A DNA stretch of 36,940 bases from Camelimonas lactis (GCF_004342915.1 NZ_SLWL01000021.1:1-36940), one strand, 5' to 3'; shown: positions 1 through 8,257, numbered from the stretch's first letter. Numbers and translations: made by a program. The notes: a model not told the origin generated them from the letters alone.

Positions 1-1227
1 TGCCCACGATGCCGTGGAAATGCTGCCCATGATCGCGTGGAACGCGCGCCCATCATCCGGTGGAATCAGTGCCCACCATCCCGTGGAACACGCAATCTGT
101 GAGGCCGCCGTGGGATCGACCGGTCGTATCGAGCCGTCAATCATGCCGTCGATGACAAAGCTGGCGAAACGCTCCGAAAGCCGGTTCATGGCGTCCAGCA
201 CCGCAAAAGCGTCGCTGGCCGGCAGGCCGGTGCGCGCGGTGATGCGCAGCAGGGGGCCTGCGTCTGACAACTGGAAGCGCACCAGCGTCGCGGCGGCCTG
301 GGCCAGCCGGGTAAAGCCGTCAGTCGCGCCGGCGGCCGCCGCCTGCGCCTCACGAATCACGGTGAAGGAACGCTGGAAGCAGGCCGAGATCATCTCCTGC
401 TTGTCGGCGTTGTGATAATAGAACGCCCCTTTCGTTGCGTTCAGACTGGCCGAAATCCGCTCCACCGATACGCCGTGCACGCCATGGGCGTTGATCAGCC
501 GGGTTGCGGCGCGCAGGAACGCTTCGCGGGAGAGGACGGCGTCCGCCGCCTCCGGCCTGGTGTGGGGCGCGGACGCCCATGTGTTCGCCAGCGCGGCTCC
601 GGCGCCGGCGGACGCGGGAGCAGCCAGCCCATACAGCAGGACATCAGCGACACGGTCGGCGGCGCGAACGTAGCAGCCAGTTTCATAGCGCGGCAGCCAG
701 ACCCGGGCCCATTGGCTGAGCGCCAGCAACAGATGCGCCCGGCTGTTGATCTGCGTGCGGGCCGCGGCTTCTTCCCCCTCAGGGCTGACAAGCGCGCGCA
801 CATTGCGGAACAGGGCGGTGTAGGCGGTCCCGACCGGCTCCGCCACCTCGCCGCGAACCACCGCCAGATTGCTGAAATTGACGATTTCGCTGCGCGCGCC
901 GTTCTCGATGTCGGCCAGCAACTGAAAATAGCTCCGAAGGAAGACGCGGACGCGCGTTTCCATGTCCGGGTGGGCCGCCGCGGCCGCGACCAACGCCTCG
1001 AAAATGCTGAACGCGCGCTCGAAGCAGGCGGCGACGAGATTGTCCTTGCGGCGGAAATAATAGGTCACGCTGTTGGTGGCGAGGCCAACCTTGGCGCCGA
1101 CGTCTGACAACGTGACGCCGTCCAGCCCGTGCAGGTGAAACAGCCGCGCCGCAGCATCCAGGATCATGTCGCGTTTCTGCTCGAAACGGGGCGTTTGCCG
1201 CGTTGCGGGGGCCGGCGCGTCAGTCAT
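1..1227 (-). CDS. Tandem TetR-family regulator, two HTH domains in one chain (3' end off the left edge)
   Basis: The minus frame from the ATG at 1227 stays open to base 1, giving at least 409 residues with no stop seen. It holds two successive TetR N-terminal DNA-binding domains. The first spans about residues 15-70, with the turn and recognition helix at GLATNSVTYYF and a DNLVAACFE follow-on. The second spans about 233-290, with the recognition helix at ATKGAFYYH and a KQEMISACFQ follow-on. A normal TetR regulator has one HTH in about 200 residues and binds as a homodimer, so this looks like a covalently joined pair of different monomers. I checked the reading frame at several points between the domains and it is continuous. 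The gene follows the peptide ABC operon on the same strand (111-nt gap), so it may be the last gene of that operon. The ligand is unknown. The start has no good ribosome site of its own and overlaps a 15-codon ORF. Confidence 0.85.
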   Translation of the reverse strand, partial: MTDAPAPATRQTPRFEQKRDMILDAAARLFHLHGLDGVTLSDVGAKVGLATNSVTYYFRRKDNLVAACFERAFSIFEALVAAAAAHPDMETRVRVFLRSYFQLLADIENGARSEIVNFSNLAVVRGEVAEPVGTAYTALFRNVRALVSPEGEEAAARTQINSRAHLLLALSQWARVWLPRYETGCYVRAADRVADVLLYGLAAPASAGAGAALANTWASAPHTRPEAADAVLSREAFLRAATRLINAHGVHGVSVERISASLNATKGAFYYHNADKQEMISACFQRSFTVIREAQAAAAGATDGFTRLAQAAATLVRFQLSDAGPLLRITARTGLPASDAFAVLDAMNRLSERFASFVIDGMIDGSIRPVDPTAASQIACSTGWWALIPPDDGRAFHAIMGSISTASWA

Positions 1228-1267
1228 GGGGGGCGGCGGCCCGGGCAGCAACCATGGCGCTCATCAT
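1220..1267 (-). CDS. Possible 15-codon leader ORF coupled to the tandem TetR gene
   Basis: The only strong Shine-Dalgarno in front of the TetR gene (GGGAGG, about 1269-1274 on the minus strand) is placed for the ATG at 1267, not for the TetR ATG at 1227. That ATG opens a 15-residue frame, alanine-rich and ending APHD, whose TGA stop overlaps the TetR start within ATGACTGA. This arrangement is typical of translational coupling, where ribosomes ending the short frame re-initiate on the downstream gene. The peptide resembles nothing I know. It could instead mark a sequencing or evolutionary frameshift at the TetR N terminus. Confidence 0.35.
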   Translation of the reverse strand: MMSAMVAARAAAPHD

Positions 1268-1338
1268 GTCCTCCCTTGGGGGGCCGCCAGCACGGGGCCT
1301 TGCGCGGCCTGGCCCGGCGGCGCGCCTCCTGACGCGTC

Positions 1339-2385
1339 TCAGGCGGCGAGGCCTGAGGCGGCGATGTCCAGGGCGCGCGACGGGTCGTGCAGGTGGCAGG
1401 CCACCGCATGGCCGGTCGCGGCCGCGGTGAGTTCCGGCGCGCGTTGCGCGCACACCGGCATCGCCATCGGACAACGGGGGTGAAAATGGCAGCCCGACGG
1501 TGGATTGACCACGCTGGGGGGTTCGCCAACGATCTCTTCGTGCGCGCGGCTTCGCTCGGCTGAGGGGTCGGGCAGGGGCGCGGCGGCGAGCAGGCCCCGG
1601 GTGTAGGGGTGCAGCGGCGCGCGGTAGAGCAGGTCACGCGGCGCGACTTCGACGATCCGCCCCAGATACATCACAGCTATGCGGTGGCTGACGTGGCGCA
1701 CCACCGCCAGGTCATGGGCGATGAACAGATACGACAGGCCGAGGCGCTCCTGCAGTTCCTGAAACAGGTTGATGACCTGGGCCTGGATGGAGACGTCAAG
1801 CGCGGAGACCGGCTCGTCGCACAGGACCAGCGTCGGATTAAGCGCCACCGCCCGGGCGATAGAAATGCGCTGGCGCTGACCGCCGGAGAACTCGTGCGGA
1901 TAGCGCTCCGCCATCTCCGGGCGGAGGCCGACCAGCCGCAACAGCTCCTGGATGCGGGCGCGGTAAGCGTCCTGGTCGCCGGCGACGCCATGGATCACCA
2001 GGGGCTCGCCAATGAGGTCGCCAACCTTCATGCGCGGGTTCAGCGAACCATAGGGGTCCTGGTAGACCATTTGCAGCCGCTTGCGCAACGGCCGCATCCG
2101 CCTGACGCTGAGGTGGGAAATGTCCTGGCCCTCAAACTCTATCCGGCCCTCCGTCAGGGGCGTCATCCGCAGGATGGCGAGGCCGGTGGTTGACTTGCCG
2201 CAGCCGGATTCGCCAACCAGCCCCAGGGTTTCACTCCTGCCGACCTCGAACGACACGCCGTCCACCGCCTTCACGGAGCCGGTCTGGCGACGGATCAGCA
2301 CGCCGTCGTGAACCGGGAAGTGCACCTTGAGGTCGCGGACCCTGAGCACCGAATCGGCGCCCGCCATGGCTTCAGCATGCGACAT
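1339..2385 (-). CDS. Peptide/nickel-type ABC transporter ATP-binding protein, OppF/DppF-like
   Basis: This is a cytoplasmic ATPase subunit that would pair with the D-type ATPase to drive import through the two permeases. Visible motifs are Walker [12 protein letters not shown], the ABC signature SGGQRQRIS, Walker [13 protein letters not shown], the switch histidine in FIAHDLAVV, and the C-terminal oligopeptide-transporter extension with its cysteine block ([14 protein letters not shown]). Length is about 348 residues, usual for the family. The start is uncertain: the ATG at 2385 gives the normal short N terminus and a 14-nt overlap with the upstream ATPase gene, while the frame extends to an ATG at 2421. 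Neither has a clear ribosome site. Gene order B-C-A-D-F places it last in the transporter operon. The substrate (peptide, nickel, or another small solute) cannot be told from this subunit. Confidence 0.9.
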   Translation of the reverse strand: MSHAEAMAGADSVLRVRDLKVHFPVHDGVLIRRQTGSVKAVDGVSFEVGRSETLGLVGESGCGKSTTGLAILRMTPLTEGRIEFEGQDISHLSVRRMRPLRKRLQMVYQDPYGSLNPRMKVGDLIGEPLVIHGVAGDQDAYRARIQELLRLVGLRPEMAERYPHEFSGGQRQRISIARAVALNPTLVLCDEPVSALDVSIQAQVINLFQELQERLGLSYLFIAHDLAVVRHVSHRIAVMYLGRIVEVAPRDLLYRAPLHPYTRGLLAAAPLPDPSAERSRAHEEIVGEPPSVVNPPSGCHFHPRCPMAMPVCAQRAPELTAAATGHAVACHLHDPSRALDIAASGLAA

Positions 2386-3349
2386 TGGCAAAACACGCCC
2401 GGTAATGGCGCCCTCCCTCATGTTCGAGCGTCGGCCGCTCGTCCCGGCAACGGTCCATCGCGTAACGGCAACGGGGTTCGAAGGCGCAGCCTTTGGGCAA
2501 GGCGGCGAGGTCTGGCGGCTGGCCTTCGATGGGCGTCAGCCGGTCGACGGCGTCCTGGTCAAGACGGGGGATCGAGGCCATCAGCCCCAGGGTGTAGGGA
2601 TGGCGCGGGTTGGCGTAAATGTCTTGTGCTGAACCGCTTTCCACCACCCTTCCGGCGTACATCACGCAGACCCGGTCGGCATAGCGCGCCACCACGCCGA
2701 GGTCATGGGTGATCAGGATCAACGCCGCGTTGGTTTCTTTCGTCAGGTCCTTCAGCAGCGACAGGATCTGCGCCTGCACCGTCACGTCGAGCGCCGTGGT
2801 CGGTTCGTCGGCGATGATCAGGTTGGGCTTGCAGGCCAGCGCCATGGCGATCATCGCCCGCTGGCGCATGCCGCCGGAAAACTGGTGCGGGTGCGTGTTG
2901 ACCCGCCTGGCCGCATCGGGAATCCGCACCCTGGTCAGCAGTTCCCGCGCCTTGTCGAACGCCCTGGCCCACGGCAGCCTGCCGTGCAGTTGCAACGGCT
3001 CGGCGATTTGCAGCCCGACCGTCAGGGCGGGATTGAGCGATGACATCGGCTCCTGGAAGATCATGGCGATGCGGTTGCCGCGAATACAGCGGATGGCGGC
3101 GTCGGACGCCTTGAGCAAATCCTCGCCCTCGAACAGGATTTCGCCGGAACAGAACCGGCCAGGCGGCGTCGGCACGAGACGCAGCAGCGACAGGGCGGTG
3201 ACGCTTTTGCCGGAGCCGCTTTCGCCGACGATGGCTAGGGTTTCGCCGGGATTGACCTCGAACGAGACGTCGTCGACGGCGCGCACGCGCCCCGCGCCGG
3301 CGCCGAACTCTACTGCGAGGTTCCTCACCTCAAGAACCGGACGTTGCAC
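2372..3349 (-). CDS. Peptide/nickel-type ABC transporter ATP-binding protein, OppD/DppD-like
   Basis: This is the first of two ATPase subunits of the importer. Motifs seen are Walker A GESGSGKSVTA, signature SGGMRQRAMIA, Walker B LIIADEPTTALD, LITHDLGVVA, and the C-terminal family extension with CAFEPRCRYAMDRC. The frame is open to an ATG at 3430, but the first 27 codons are basic and unlike family N termini. A textbook AAAGGAGGA ribosome site lies 5 nt before a GTG at 3349, so I start there (325 residues, typical). It follows the binding-protein gene after a 176-nt gap that carries a tandem 15-bp repeat, and it overlaps the next ATPase gene, so the two are probably translationally coupled. 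Confidence 0.92.
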   Translation of the reverse strand: MQRPVLEVRNLAVEFGAGAGRVRAVDDVSFEVNPGETLAIVGESGSGKSVTALSLLRLVPTPPGRFCSGEILFEGEDLLKASDAAIRCIRGNRIAMIFQEPMSSLNPALTVGLQIAEPLQLHGRLPWARAFDKARELLTRVRIPDAARRVNTHPHQFSGGMRQRAMIAMALACKPNLIIADEPTTALDVTVQAQILSLLKDLTKETNAALILITHDLGVVARYADRVCVMYAGRVVESGSAQDIYANPRHPYTLGLMASIPRLDQDAVDRLTPIEGQPPDLAALPKGCAFEPRCRYAMDRCRDERPTLEHEGGRHYRACFANVAC

Positions 3350-3470
3350 CAGCTTCCTCCTTTCTGCGCGCGGCGCGGCGAAAGCCGGCCAGCGCGTCAA
3401 ATGTCCCGACGGGCGCTTGTTCCAGCGCAAAACCCCGTTGCCCTGCCGGCCTCACGCCTCAGCGACGCAC

Positions 3471-3500
3471 CCTGCCGCGGGCGACCCTGCCGCGCGCGAC
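3471..3500. repeat. Two-copy 15-bp tandem repeat between binding-protein and ATPase genes
   Basis: Two adjacent 15-bp units starting CCCTGCCGCG and ending GCGA match at 14 of 15 positions. A third partial CCCTGCCG lies at about 3442. The repeat sits in the 176-nt untranslated gap just after the binding-protein stop codon. It is probably a small slippage duplication in GC-rich DNA; no function is evident. Confidence 0.6.
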
Positions 3501-3525
3501 CTTGGGGCGTGCGGGCGCGCGCGGA

Positions 3526-5247
3526 TCAGAAGCCGCGTTTCTTTTTGTCTTCCTGGTCAATCCAGATGCGGGCGTAGATCGGGCCTGGCCTGACGGCGCC
3601 GGCGCGCAGTTCGCCGCCGTAGTTTTTCACCCACGGCCACCAGGCCGTGTAGACATAAGGGGTGGGCAGCCAGATATAGGGCGCCTTGTCGAGGATCTCG
3701 CGGGTCAGCTCCTTGACCATGACCTTGCGTTTGTCTTCATCCTGCTCGCGGTAGAGCACGTCGATGCGCCTGTCGAACTCCGGGTCCGCGTACATGGACG
3801 GGTTCCACGTCTGACCGGTGACGAAACTTTTGCGCAGCGTCGTGGTCGGGTTGGTGTGGCCGTTGTTCATGAAATAGCCCGGCGCCAGGGTTTTGGACGT
3901 CATGGCGGAGAGAAACGCGCCATATTCCATCGGCTGGATCTCGATCCTGACGCCGACCTGTTCGAGATAGGCGCCGACAAGCGGCAGCAGCTCCATATGA
4001 TCCGGTGTGCACGAGCAGACCTGGACCTTGAAGCTGAAGCCATTGGGATAGCCTGCCTCCGCCAGCAGCTTTTTCGCTTTGGCGGGGTCATAGACAAACA
4101 GTTCCTTCACCGACGCGGGCATGGCCTCCAGCGGTTCGTAATAACCGACGTAATCCGGGTGTTGCGGATAGGAGAACAGTTCCGCATGGCCATTGTAATA
4201 GGACTGGACGATCTCCTGCTTGTTGACCGCCATGTTCAGCGCCCGCCGCACGCGCACATCATTGAACGGTTTGGCGTCGACCCGCATCGACAGGAACTGG
4301 CCATTCATCGACAGCCACTTGGACCATTGCAGCTGTGGCGTCGATTTCTTGAGCTGCTCCATGTCCGACCAGCGCATGGATTCCAGGATGTCGACCTTGC
4401 CGGTGCGCAACGCGGTGACGGCCGTGGCCTCATCCTTGATGTTGCGATAGACGAGTTTGTCGATCAGCGGCAGCTTCACCTCCTGGCCGCCAATGGTGTC
4501 CTTGCCCCAGTAGTTAGGGTTCCTGTTGTACGTGGTCGCGCTGCCCTGGACGAAATCGGTCAGCATGAACGGGCCGGTGCCATTCAGCTTTTTCCAGTCA
4601 GCGGGACCTGCGTCCGCGACTTCTTTTGGATAGATCGATGAATAGTAGCCCCAGCCGAAACGGTAGTCCCACTCTGCGTTATAATTCTTGAAGGTGAAGA
4701 CCACCGTGTGCCTGTCCGGCGCCGTGACGCTGGCGATGTGGTCGAAGTAGGTCGGGATTTTCTTCGGGCTTTTGTCGAGGCGATTGTAGGAGAACACAAC
4801 GTCTTCCGACGTCAGTTCGCGCGCCGCCATCACGCCCGGCTTTTCAGGAAACATCACGCCGGGCCGCAGTTTGATCTCCAGCCGCAGCGGGTCCTGCTTC
4901 CACGCCCAGCTTTCCGCGAGCTCACCCCGGATGGCGTCCGACGGCAGCCAGGCGTCGGCATAGAAGGGGTAGGGGCCGCCAAGGCGTTTGCTCTTGCCGA
5001 GGTCGGCGGCGAAGAGTTGCTCATAAAACTGGCCGGCGTCGTGGTTGATCTTCCAGTTCCAGTCGGCCGGATCCCAGGTGAGGACATTGAGCCCCCGGTT
5101 CAGGGTGGCGACCTCAAGCGCGCCGCCAGGCTTCGGCGCGTCGTTGGCCAGCGCGGGCATGGCGACCGCGCAGGCCAGCGACAGCCCCATGGCGCCGTAA
5201 ACGCCCCAGCGCCTGGCGCGGCCTGGACGTCTTGCTCCTCGTGTCAT
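3526..5247 (-). CDS. Peptide/nickel-type ABC transporter substrate-binding protein (SBP_bac_5 family)
   Basis: This periplasmic receptor delivers substrate to the B/C permeases. The N terminus has a basic n-region, a hydrophobic core and a probable signal peptidase site after PALA (about residue 34), followed by the usual GGALEVATLNRG start of family 5 binding proteins. The family pattern of a GTGPFML segment and an NPNYW motif followed by an RNIKDE stretch is present. At 573 residues it is slightly longer than DppA/OppA (about 535). A clear GGAGGAAACC ribosome site supports the ATG at 5247. A strong hairpin separates it from the upstream permease gene, which often goes with higher expression of the binding protein. 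No ligand can be assigned, because members bind peptides, nickel, opines, glutathione or sugars. Confidence 0.92.
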   Translation of the reverse strand: MTRGARRPGRARRWGVYGAMGLSLACAVAMPALANDAPKPGGALEVATLNRGLNVLTWDPADWNWKINHDAGQFYEQLFAADLGKSKRLGGPYPFYADAWLPSDAIRGELAESWAWKQDPLRLEIKLRPGVMFPEKPGVMAARELTSEDVVFSYNRLDKSPKKIPTYFDHIASVTAPDRHTVVFTFKNYNAEWDYRFGWGYYSSIYPKEVADAGPADWKKLNGTGPFMLTDFVQGSATTYNRNPNYWGKDTIGGQEVKLPLIDKLVYRNIKDEATAVTALRTGKVDILESMRWSDMEQLKKSTPQLQWSKWLSMNGQFLSMRVDAKPFNDVRVRRALNMAVNKQEIVQSYYNGHAELFSYPQHPDYVGYYEPLEAMPASVKELFVYDPAKAKKLLAEAGYPNGFSFKVQVCSCTPDHMELLPLVGAYLEQVGVRIEIQPMEYGAFLSAMTSKTLAPGYFMNNGHTNPTTTLRKSFVTGQTWNPSMYADPEFDRRIDVLYREQDEDKRKVMVKELTREILDKAPYIWLPTPYVYTAWWPWVKNYGGELRAGAVRPGPIYARIWIDQEDKKKRGF

Positions 5248-5285
5248 GGTTTCCTCCCCGATTTGTTTTCCGCCCTGTTTTTCCC

Positions 5286-5313
5286 GCCGCCGCGGCGCCG
5301 GGCGGGCGGCGGC
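5286..5313 (-). other. Intercistronic GC hairpin between permease C and binding protein
   Basis: GCCGCCGC (5286-5293) and GCGGCGGC (5306-5313) form an 8-bp stem with a 12-nt loop. On the transcribed strand it lies directly after the permease stop codon and about 40 nt before the binding-protein start. Such hairpins commonly stabilise or insulate segments of transport operons. The run after it is A-rich, not T-rich, so it is not a normal intrinsic terminator. Confidence 0.5.
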
Positions 5314-6210
5314 TTATTTTGAACCGCGCATGCGTGGGTCGAGCAGATCGCGCAACGCGTCGCCAAACACATTGGTGGCGTAAACGACGACGGTGAGGCA
5401 CAGGCCCGGCGCGAGGGCGAGCCAGGGGCCCTGCAACATGTAGGTGCGGCCACTGCCGGAGAGCATGCCGCCCCAGGTGGGCGCTGGCGGCGGCACGCCG
5501 AGCCCCAGAAACGACAGGCCGGATTCCGCCAGGATGACGAAGCCGACGCGCGTGGTGAACAGGATGATCACCGGCGCCATGACGTTCGGCAGGATGTGGC
5601 GCAGCAGGATGCGCGGGGTGCTGGCGCCCATGGACTGGCTGGCGTTCACATACATGTTCTCGCGCACCGAGATCGTCGCGCCGCGAATGATCCGTGAGCC
5701 GCCGACGCCGAGCAGCAGGCCGAGCACGACGATGATCGGCAACAGGCCAGGACCAACCACCGAGACAACGACGATCAGCACGATCAGGTCCGGGAAGCTC
5801 ATCCAGGCGTCCACCATGCGCTGGACGATCATGTCGAACTTGCCGCCGATATAGCCGGAGACGACGCCGACAACGATGGAGACGAGCGTTGCGAGACCGG
5901 CGGCGCAGAACCCGATGATGACCGACAGCTGCGCGCCATAGAGGCAGCGGGAAAACACGTCCCGGCCCAGGTTGTCCGTGCCGAAGAGAAACTGCCACGA
6001 CGGCGGCTTGAGCCGGTTGATGGGGCTGATCTGGTTGTAGCCATAGGGCGCGAGAATATCGGCGAACAGGCCGCACAGCAGGAAGACGATGAAGATCACC
6101 GCGCCGGCGGCGCCCAGCGGTTTCTCGCGGAACAGCCGGCCCATGAATTTGAAGAAAGCGGAGCCGCGGCGGGGGCGGACGCTGGCGGGGGTATCAAGAG
6201 CGAGCGTCAT
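5314..6210 (-). CDS. Peptide/nickel-type ABC transporter permease, DppC/OppC-like
   Basis: This inner-membrane subunit has 298 residues. It has a basic cytoplasmic N terminus, a first membrane helix at about residues 35-55, then further helices and the conserved cytoplasmic EAA-type loop (ASQSMGASTPRILLRH followed by ILPN), which docks onto the ATPases. LFGTDNLGRDVFSRCLYGA is the signature segment of the C-type permeases. Its ATG shares one base with the TGA of the upstream permease gene (TGATG at 6208-6212), so the two are translationally coupled. It would form a heterodimeric channel with the B subunit. Confidence 0.93.
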   Translation of the reverse strand: MTLALDTPASVRPRRGSAFFKFMGRLFREKPLGAAGAVIFIVFLLCGLFADILAPYGYNQISPINRLKPPSWQFLFGTDNLGRDVFSRCLYGAQLSVIIGFCAAGLATLVSIVVGVVSGYIGGKFDMIVQRMVDAWMSFPDLIVLIVVVSVVGPGLLPIIVVLGLLLGVGGSRIIRGATISVRENMYVNASQSMGASTPRILLRHILPNVMAPVIILFTTRVGFVILAESGLSFLGLGVPPPAPTWGGMLSGSGRTYMLQGPWLALAPGLCLTVVVYATNVFGDALRDLLDPRMRGSK

Positions 6211-7163
6211 CAGCGATACCTCACCTTTGGATCGAACAGGCCGTAGCTGAGGTCGACGATCAGGTTGATCAGCATCACCGCGACGCCAACCACGAGAAAC
6301 ACGCCGGCGATGATCGGGTAGTCGCGCTGGCCCACCGCGTCGAGCAGCAGCAGGCCCATGCCTGGAATGACGAAGATCTGCTCGATGATCACGGCGCCGC
6401 CGAGCACCAGCGGCGCCTGGATGCCGATCAGCGTGACGACCGGGATCAGGGCGTTGCGCAGGGCGTGCCGGATGACCACGGTGCGTTCGTCAAGGCCCTT
6501 GGCCCAGGCCGTGCGGATGTAATCCTGGCGCAGCACCTCCAGCATCATGGTGCGCGTCATGCGCATGGTGATGGCGGACAATGACATGCCGAGGATCAGC
6601 GCTGGCGTCAGCATGTGCTTCAGATTGCCCAGCGGATCCTGCAGGAACGGCACATAGACCAGCGACGGCGACCAGCCCCACCAGATCGAGGGAAACACCA
6701 TCACCATGGTGCCGATCCAGAACGACGGCACCGCCAGCATCAGGATCGACAGCGAGCGCATCAGGTAATCGCCAGCTGTGTCCTGACGCAGGGCGGAGAG
6801 GACGCCGATGGGCACCGCGATCAGCAGGCCGATGATGATGGCCATCAGCCCCAGCTCAAAGGTGATCGGCAGGCGGGCCAGAATCTGGTCGAGAACCGGG
6901 GTGTTTTGCCAGAGCGAATGACCGAGGTCGCCGCGAACAGCCCCGCCGAGCCAGCGGAAGTACTGCAGGTACATGGGCTGATCGAGACCAAGCGCCTGTT
7001 CCAGCTGCTCCCGGTCCTTCTGGCCGGCGCTGATGTCGTTCTGCGACATCATCATGTCAATGACGTCGCCCGGGATCATGCGGACCGTGAAGAACACGAT
7101 CAGGCTGGCGAAGATCAGGGTGGGGATAAGCGCCAGCAGGCGGCGAAGGGCGTAGGCGCGCAT
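6210..7163 (-). CDS. Peptide/nickel-type ABC transporter permease, DppB/OppB-like
   Basis: This is the first gene of the transporter operon. It encodes the B-type channel subunit, starting MRAYALRRLLALIPTL, the standard N terminus, followed by the periplasmic region with RMIPGD and the EAA loop with YIRTAWAKGLDER. The open frame begins at 7196, but the ATG at 7163 has an AGGTGA ribosome site and removes 11 atypical residues, leaving the family-typical 317. The gene is preceded by a long untranslated region with an AT-rich promoter-like segment around 7300-7370. Confidence 0.93.
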   Translation of the reverse strand: MRAYALRRLLALIPTLIFASLIVFFTVRMIPGDVIDMMMSQNDISAGQKDREQLEQALGLDQPMYLQYFRWLGGAVRGDLGHSLWQNTPVLDQILARLPITFELGLMAIIIGLLIAVPIGVLSALRQDTAGDYLMRSLSILMLAVPSFWIGTMVMVFPSIWWGWSPSLVYVPFLQDPLGNLKHMLTPALILGMSLSAITMRMTRTMMLEVLRQDYIRTAWAKGLDERTVVIRHALRNALIPVVTLIGIQAPLVLGGAVIIEQIFVIPGMGLLLLDAVGQRDYPIIAGVFLVVGVAVMLINLIVDLSYGLFDPKVRYR

Positions 7164-7572
7164 GGCGTCACCTGCCGGCGCAGATAGACAGGGCAAAAGG
7201 GGAAGCCGGCCGGCGCGCTGGCGGGCGCATGAAGGCGGCGGGTGAAGATACCGTGTCTTCGAAACATCGGGCTGGCTCCATCCTGGTCGTGCTCCTTCCC
7301 GTGCAATGCATATTTTTTAATTATGATATTTCGTATATCAAATATCCCGTTCATTCGAAACGCAAGTGATTTTATGGCCGCGCTCACGTTCATGACGCGC
7401 GCGGGGACGCGCCGGTCCGTTGACGGAACGTCAGCGTCCGCCGGTTCCCTGGCCAAAGGGGTTCATGATTTTTGGGGAGGATCTGTCTGGGGTGACGGCG
7501 GGCGGGCAGGGAGGGCGCTACCGCCCCAGCGGCGGGGCCAGCGGGCGTCCGCCGGCCTGGCTGTCGGGCGGG
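7164..7572 (-). promoter_or_regulatory. Upstream region of the peptide ABC operon, with an AT-rich dyad at 7325-7346
   Basis: No credible gene lies here. Most of the stretch is GC-rich, but about 7306-7375 is strikingly AT-rich for this DNA. Inside it GATATTT (7325-7331) and AAATATC (7340-7346) form a perfect 7-bp inverted repeat with an 8-bp spacer. This is a plausible operator for the operon regulator, perhaps the tandem TetR at its far end, and the AT-rich bases could supply the promoter. No exact sigma-70 hexamer pair was convincing. Confidence 0.4.
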
Positions 7573-7600
7573 CAAAGAAAAGCCCCGCCGAAGCGGGGCT
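7573..7600 (-). terminator. Intrinsic terminator of the small secreted-protein gene
   Basis: On the minus strand AGCCCCG-CTTCGG-CGGGGCT forms a perfect 7-bp GC stem with a six-base loop, followed directly by TTTTCTTT. It starts 8 nt after the TGA of the small gene at 7608. This is the clearest Rho-independent terminator in the window. Confidence 0.85.
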
Positions 7601-7607
7601 GATCCGG

Positions 7608-7856
7608 TCAGCGACACACGCGGACTGTTTTGAACATTGGCCGCCCGTGCGGGCCGCGCACCTTCACGCGCTGCATGTGGCACACGGGCTTGCGCACGTG
7701 ATGGTGGCGCGCCTGCGGGCCGTGCCGGTACTGCACGCGCTCCAGGCTGGCGCCGGGGGCGATTGACATGGGCGCGGCTGGCGCGGCGTTGGCCGAAAAT
7801 GCAACAAGAGAGCCACAGATGGCTCCAGCGGCAATGAGGGCGGCGCGCTTGAACAT
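7608..7856 (-). CDS. Small secreted basic protein, unknown function
   Basis: The protein has 82 residues. It has a clean signal peptide (MFKRAALIAAGAICGSL, cleavage probably after SANA at about residue 24), then a short mature part rich in histidine, arginine, proline and valine. Two cysteines, in KPVCHM and near the C terminus in RVCR, could form a disulfide. A GGAAGGAAG ribosome site precedes the ATG. It is transcribed alone, with its own terminator, downstream of the cco operon. Small proteins of this look (signal peptide, HHHVRKPVC, a GPHG segment) are common in Hyphomicrobiales but have no known role. The histidines near a copper-oxidase locus invite a metal-binding idea, but nothing proves it. 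Confidence 0.75.
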   Translation of the reverse strand: MFKRAALIAAGAICGSLVAFSANAAPAAPMSIAPGASLERVQYRHGPQARHHHVRKPVCHMQRVKVRGPHGRPMFKTVRVCR

Positions 7857-7906
7857 GGGTTCTTCCTTCCTGGTGTGAATCCGCGGCGCACGCTATGGCC
7901 AGTTGG

Positions 7907-7921
7907 TTTACGTTGCGTAAA
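7907..7921. promoter_or_regulatory. Perfect short dyad TTTACG-N3-CGTAAA upstream of the small secreted gene
   Basis: TTTACG (7907-7912) and CGTAAA (7916-7921) are perfect inverted copies with a 3-bp spacer. They overlap a second dyad, GTTGC-N5-GCAAC (7912-7926). The site is 51-65 nt upstream of the ATG at 7856. The half-site resembles the Crp/Fnr-type boxes elsewhere in the window, but the spacing is one base short, so it may belong to another regulator. Confidence 0.35.
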
Positions 7922-8080
7922 GCAACAGTCCATGGCGTGCGGAGCGCCCAACCGGAAGGGATAGCCTGAAGGCGGTCGACTTTACTGCGGGCGCTGGCCT
8001 CCGTCCGGGAAGACCGCCCGGTGGCCCAAAACCCGCCAGATGCGCGGCCCTGGCCAGGCGCGGCCCTCTGAAACCGGTCG

Positions 8081-8257
8081 CTACCGGCCAGGGTCATGAT
8101 GCTCCAGCGTGAGTGGATCGCTGTCATCGAACAGGATGCGTTCGCCCGCGCCGTCCAGGTCCTCGTACTGACCGCTTGCCATGGCCCACATGAATGCGGC
8201 GAGGCTGGCGCCCCCGAGCAGCAGGGCGGCGGGGATCAGATAGATGAGGACGCTCAT
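8081..8257 (-). CDS. ccoS: CcoS, small cbb3 oxidase maturation protein
   Basis: The protein has 58 residues, starting MSVLIYLIPAALLLGG with a single membrane helix, then a WAMASGQYEDLDGAGERILF stretch. This tail (Q-Y-x-D-x-D/G-x(2)-x-R-I-L) is the CcoS/FixS signature. It is required in characterised species for loading heme b and CuB into cbb3 oxidase. Its ATG overlaps the TGA of ccoI by 4 bp (ATGA, 8254-8257), so it is translationally coupled as the last gene of the ccoGHIS block. The frame ends TAG at 8081. Confidence 0.93.
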   Translation of the reverse strand: MSVLIYLIPAALLLGGASLAAFMWAMASGQYEDLDGAGERILFDDSDPLTLEHHDPGR

